This document shows, in pieces, positions 62,891-64,000 of a DNA stretch of 64,000 nt. This DNA comes from Flexithrix dorotheae DSM 6795 (GTDB lineage: Bacteria > Bacteroidota > Bacteroidia > Cytophagales > Flammeovirgaceae), in contig NZ_KB903509.1 of NCBI RefSeq assembly GCF_000379765.1, positions 173,768 through 237,767 on the forward strand. The letters are read 5' to 3'. Made by a program: the position numbers and the translations under genes. The notes under the pieces are model-generated. The model made no database searches. It saw nothing but the letters and a program-made list of their open reading frames with translations, and was not told the origin of the DNA. Position 1 is the stretch's first letter, and each line of letters opens with the position of its first letter.

Positions 62891-64000
62891 ATGAAGATAT
62901 ACGCCATAAAATTATTTACCCTCCTTTTATTTTGTCTCCCAGTTGCATCTTTTGCACAATTCGGGAATAATATAAACATCGATTACAGCACACCAATTGA
63001 ATATGAAATAGGTGGAATTAATGTAGTTGGAGCACAATTCCTTGACAGAAACTCACTCATTTCCATTGCAGGGTTCCAGATTGGAGAAAAAATTAAAATT
63101 CCAGGTGATGATATTTCCATGGCCATCAAAAAGCTTTGGAAGCAGGGTATTTTAGGAGATGTAAAAATTTCAGTAACAGAAATCCAGGGCACAAAAGTAT
63201 TTCTTCAGATTGAACTTAAGGAAAGACCCAGATTCTCCCGAATTTTTCTGGAAGGCATTCCCAAAGGCCAGCACCAGACGATAGAAGATAAAATTAAGCT
63301 GATCAGAGGCCGGGTTGTGACTGATGCCTTGTTAAAAAACACTTCCAATACCATTAAAGCCCATTATGCTGAAAAGGGCTTCAGAAATACAGAGGTAAAT
63401 ATTGTACAGGAAAAAGATACCATTCTAAGCAACAGTGTAGTGCTTAGAATTAATATTGATAAAAAATCGAAAGTAAGGATTAGCGAAATTGAATTTGAAG
63501 GAATTTCCGCCATTGAGGAGAAAAAATTAGAGAAAAAAATGAAAAAGACTAAAGAGAGAGGTGGAATCTTTAGTGCTTTTAAGCCAACCAAATTCATAGA
63601 GGAAGAATACGAAAACGATAAAAACGCGCTTATTGAATATTATAATGAAAATGGATATAGAAATGCCACTTTAGTTTCTGATTCCGTTTTTCCCTCCTCA
63701 GAAAATACGGTAAAAATTAAACTTACTATAGACGAAGGAGATAAATTCTATTATAGGGACATTGACTGGACAGGAAATTACCTATATTCAGACGAACAAC
63801 TTTCCAGAGTTTTGGGTATCAATAGAGGGGATGTTTATAACAAGAAAGAATTATCAGAGAGGTTAAATTTCAGCCCAAATAGTACCGATGTCACCTCACT
63901 TTACATGGATGATGGCTACCTGTTCTTTAGTGTTGAACCTGTGGAAGTTTTGGTAGAAGGAGATTCCATTGATATAGAAATGCGAATGTTTGAGGGTGAA
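62891..64000 (+). CDS. bamA: outer-membrane assembly factor BamA, N-terminal part (runs off the window)
   Basis: The frame from ATG 62891 stays open for 370 codons to the window edge. The signal peptide ends ASFAQ (about 22). What follows is a chain of POTRA domains: YEIGGINVVGAQFLDRNSLI starts the first, RIFLEGIPKGQ and RISEIEFEGISAIEEKKL start the next ones, and YYRDIDWTGNYLYSDEQL a later one. The C-terminal barrel lies outside. BamA inserts barrel proteins into the outer membrane; the surA pair earlier in the window serves the same pathway. GAAGGG directly precedes the start codon. Confidence 0.92.
   Translation, partial: MKIYAIKLFTLLLFCLPVASFAQFGNNINIDYSTPIEYEIGGINVVGAQFLDRNSLISIAGFQIGEKIKIPGDDISMAIKKLWKQGILGDVKISVTEIQGTKVFLQIELKERPRFSRIFLEGIPKGQHQTIEDKIKLIRGRVVTDALLKNTSNTIKAHYAEKGFRNTEVNIVQEKDTILSNSVVLRINIDKKSKVRISEIEFEGISAIEEKKLEKKMKKTKERGGIFSAFKPTKFIEEEYENDKNALIEYYNENGYRNATLVSDSVFPSSENTVKIKLTIDEGDKFYYRDIDWTGNYLYSDEQLSRVLGINRGDVYNKKELSERLNFSPNSTDVTSLYMDDGYLFFSVEPVEVLVEGDSIDIEMRMFEGE

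Noticed and set aside
1..64000. rRNA or tRNA genes
   Set aside because: No G+C-rich cloverleaf-like stretch with a GTTCGAnnC arm and no rRNA core sequence was seen in any intergenic region; a tRNAscan run would settle it.

Overview
The window is an AT-rich chromosomal segment (about 36% G+C by eye) from a Bacteroidota bacterium, most likely a marine Cytophagales. This placement is inferred from a type IX secretion gene (gldN), a protein carrying little more than a T9SS C-terminal sorting domain, a Bacteroidota-type promoter (TTTG, 20 nt, TAgcTTTG) in front of sucA, an uppS-bamA pair, and many genes with weak Shine-Dalgarno sequences or TTG starts. No rRNA, tRNA, CRISPR array, complete insertion sequence or prophage is visible. 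Most of the window is housekeeping sequence with two accessory metabolic islands.

Layout. 0.3-4 kb: two-subunit sodium/solute symporter and a membrane histidine kinase. 4-13 kb: dapD, two family-2 glycosyltransferases, an ECF sigma factor, rsmG, a polyprenyl diphosphate synthase, a sugar-nucleotide epimerase, rpiB, a flippase-like membrane protein and an outer-membrane barrel. 14-22 kb: lipoprotein, an isolated gldN, a MoxR ATPase, a two-gene SurA-type chaperone operon, a GT87-like glycosyltransferase and a CDF metal exporter. 22-26 kb: msrA, a voltage-gated K+ channel, cobalamin adenosyltransferase and a fatty-acid hydroxylase-family protein.

Nitrate island (25.8-33.1 kb, minus strand): a NarK nitrate transporter, an 1171-residue fusion of assimilatory nitrate reductase with its own NADH/FAD reductase and a BFD-type iron-sulfur domain, and a sulfite/nitrite-reductase-like protein that ends in rubredoxin and lacks enough cysteines for the usual siroheme/4Fe-4S site. 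The regions upstream of narK and of the reductase both carry clusters of TACGTA palindromes, the likely operator of a shared regulator.

33-42 kb: small barrel, dinB, ATP-grasp protein, T9SS mini-protein, ChaN-like protein, SUI1 factor, low-molecular-weight phosphatase, cell-wall amidase, cupin and rimO. 42.6-43.6 kb: a gene-free stretch full of inverted repeats, including a hairpin with perfect 20-bp arms inside a larger imperfect palindrome of about 140 bp.

Sulfur island (43.6-49.3 kb, minus strand): a Tat-exported molybdopterin reductase, its FeS subunit and NrfD-type membrane anchor (PsrABC/PhsABC-like), two YeeE/YedE sulfur-transport proteins and a membrane-tethered rhodanese without its catalytic cysteine. 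A 42-bp sequence, 38/42 identical, occurs upstream of both the reductase and the second YeeE gene.

49.7-64 kb: CotH-like lipoprotein, glycogen phosphorylase, hpf, a Xer recombinase, the 2-oxoglutarate dehydrogenase genes sucA-sucB-lpdA (E2 with two lipoyl domains), a tandem-duplicated TerB-like protein, uppS and the beginning of bamA, which runs off the right edge.
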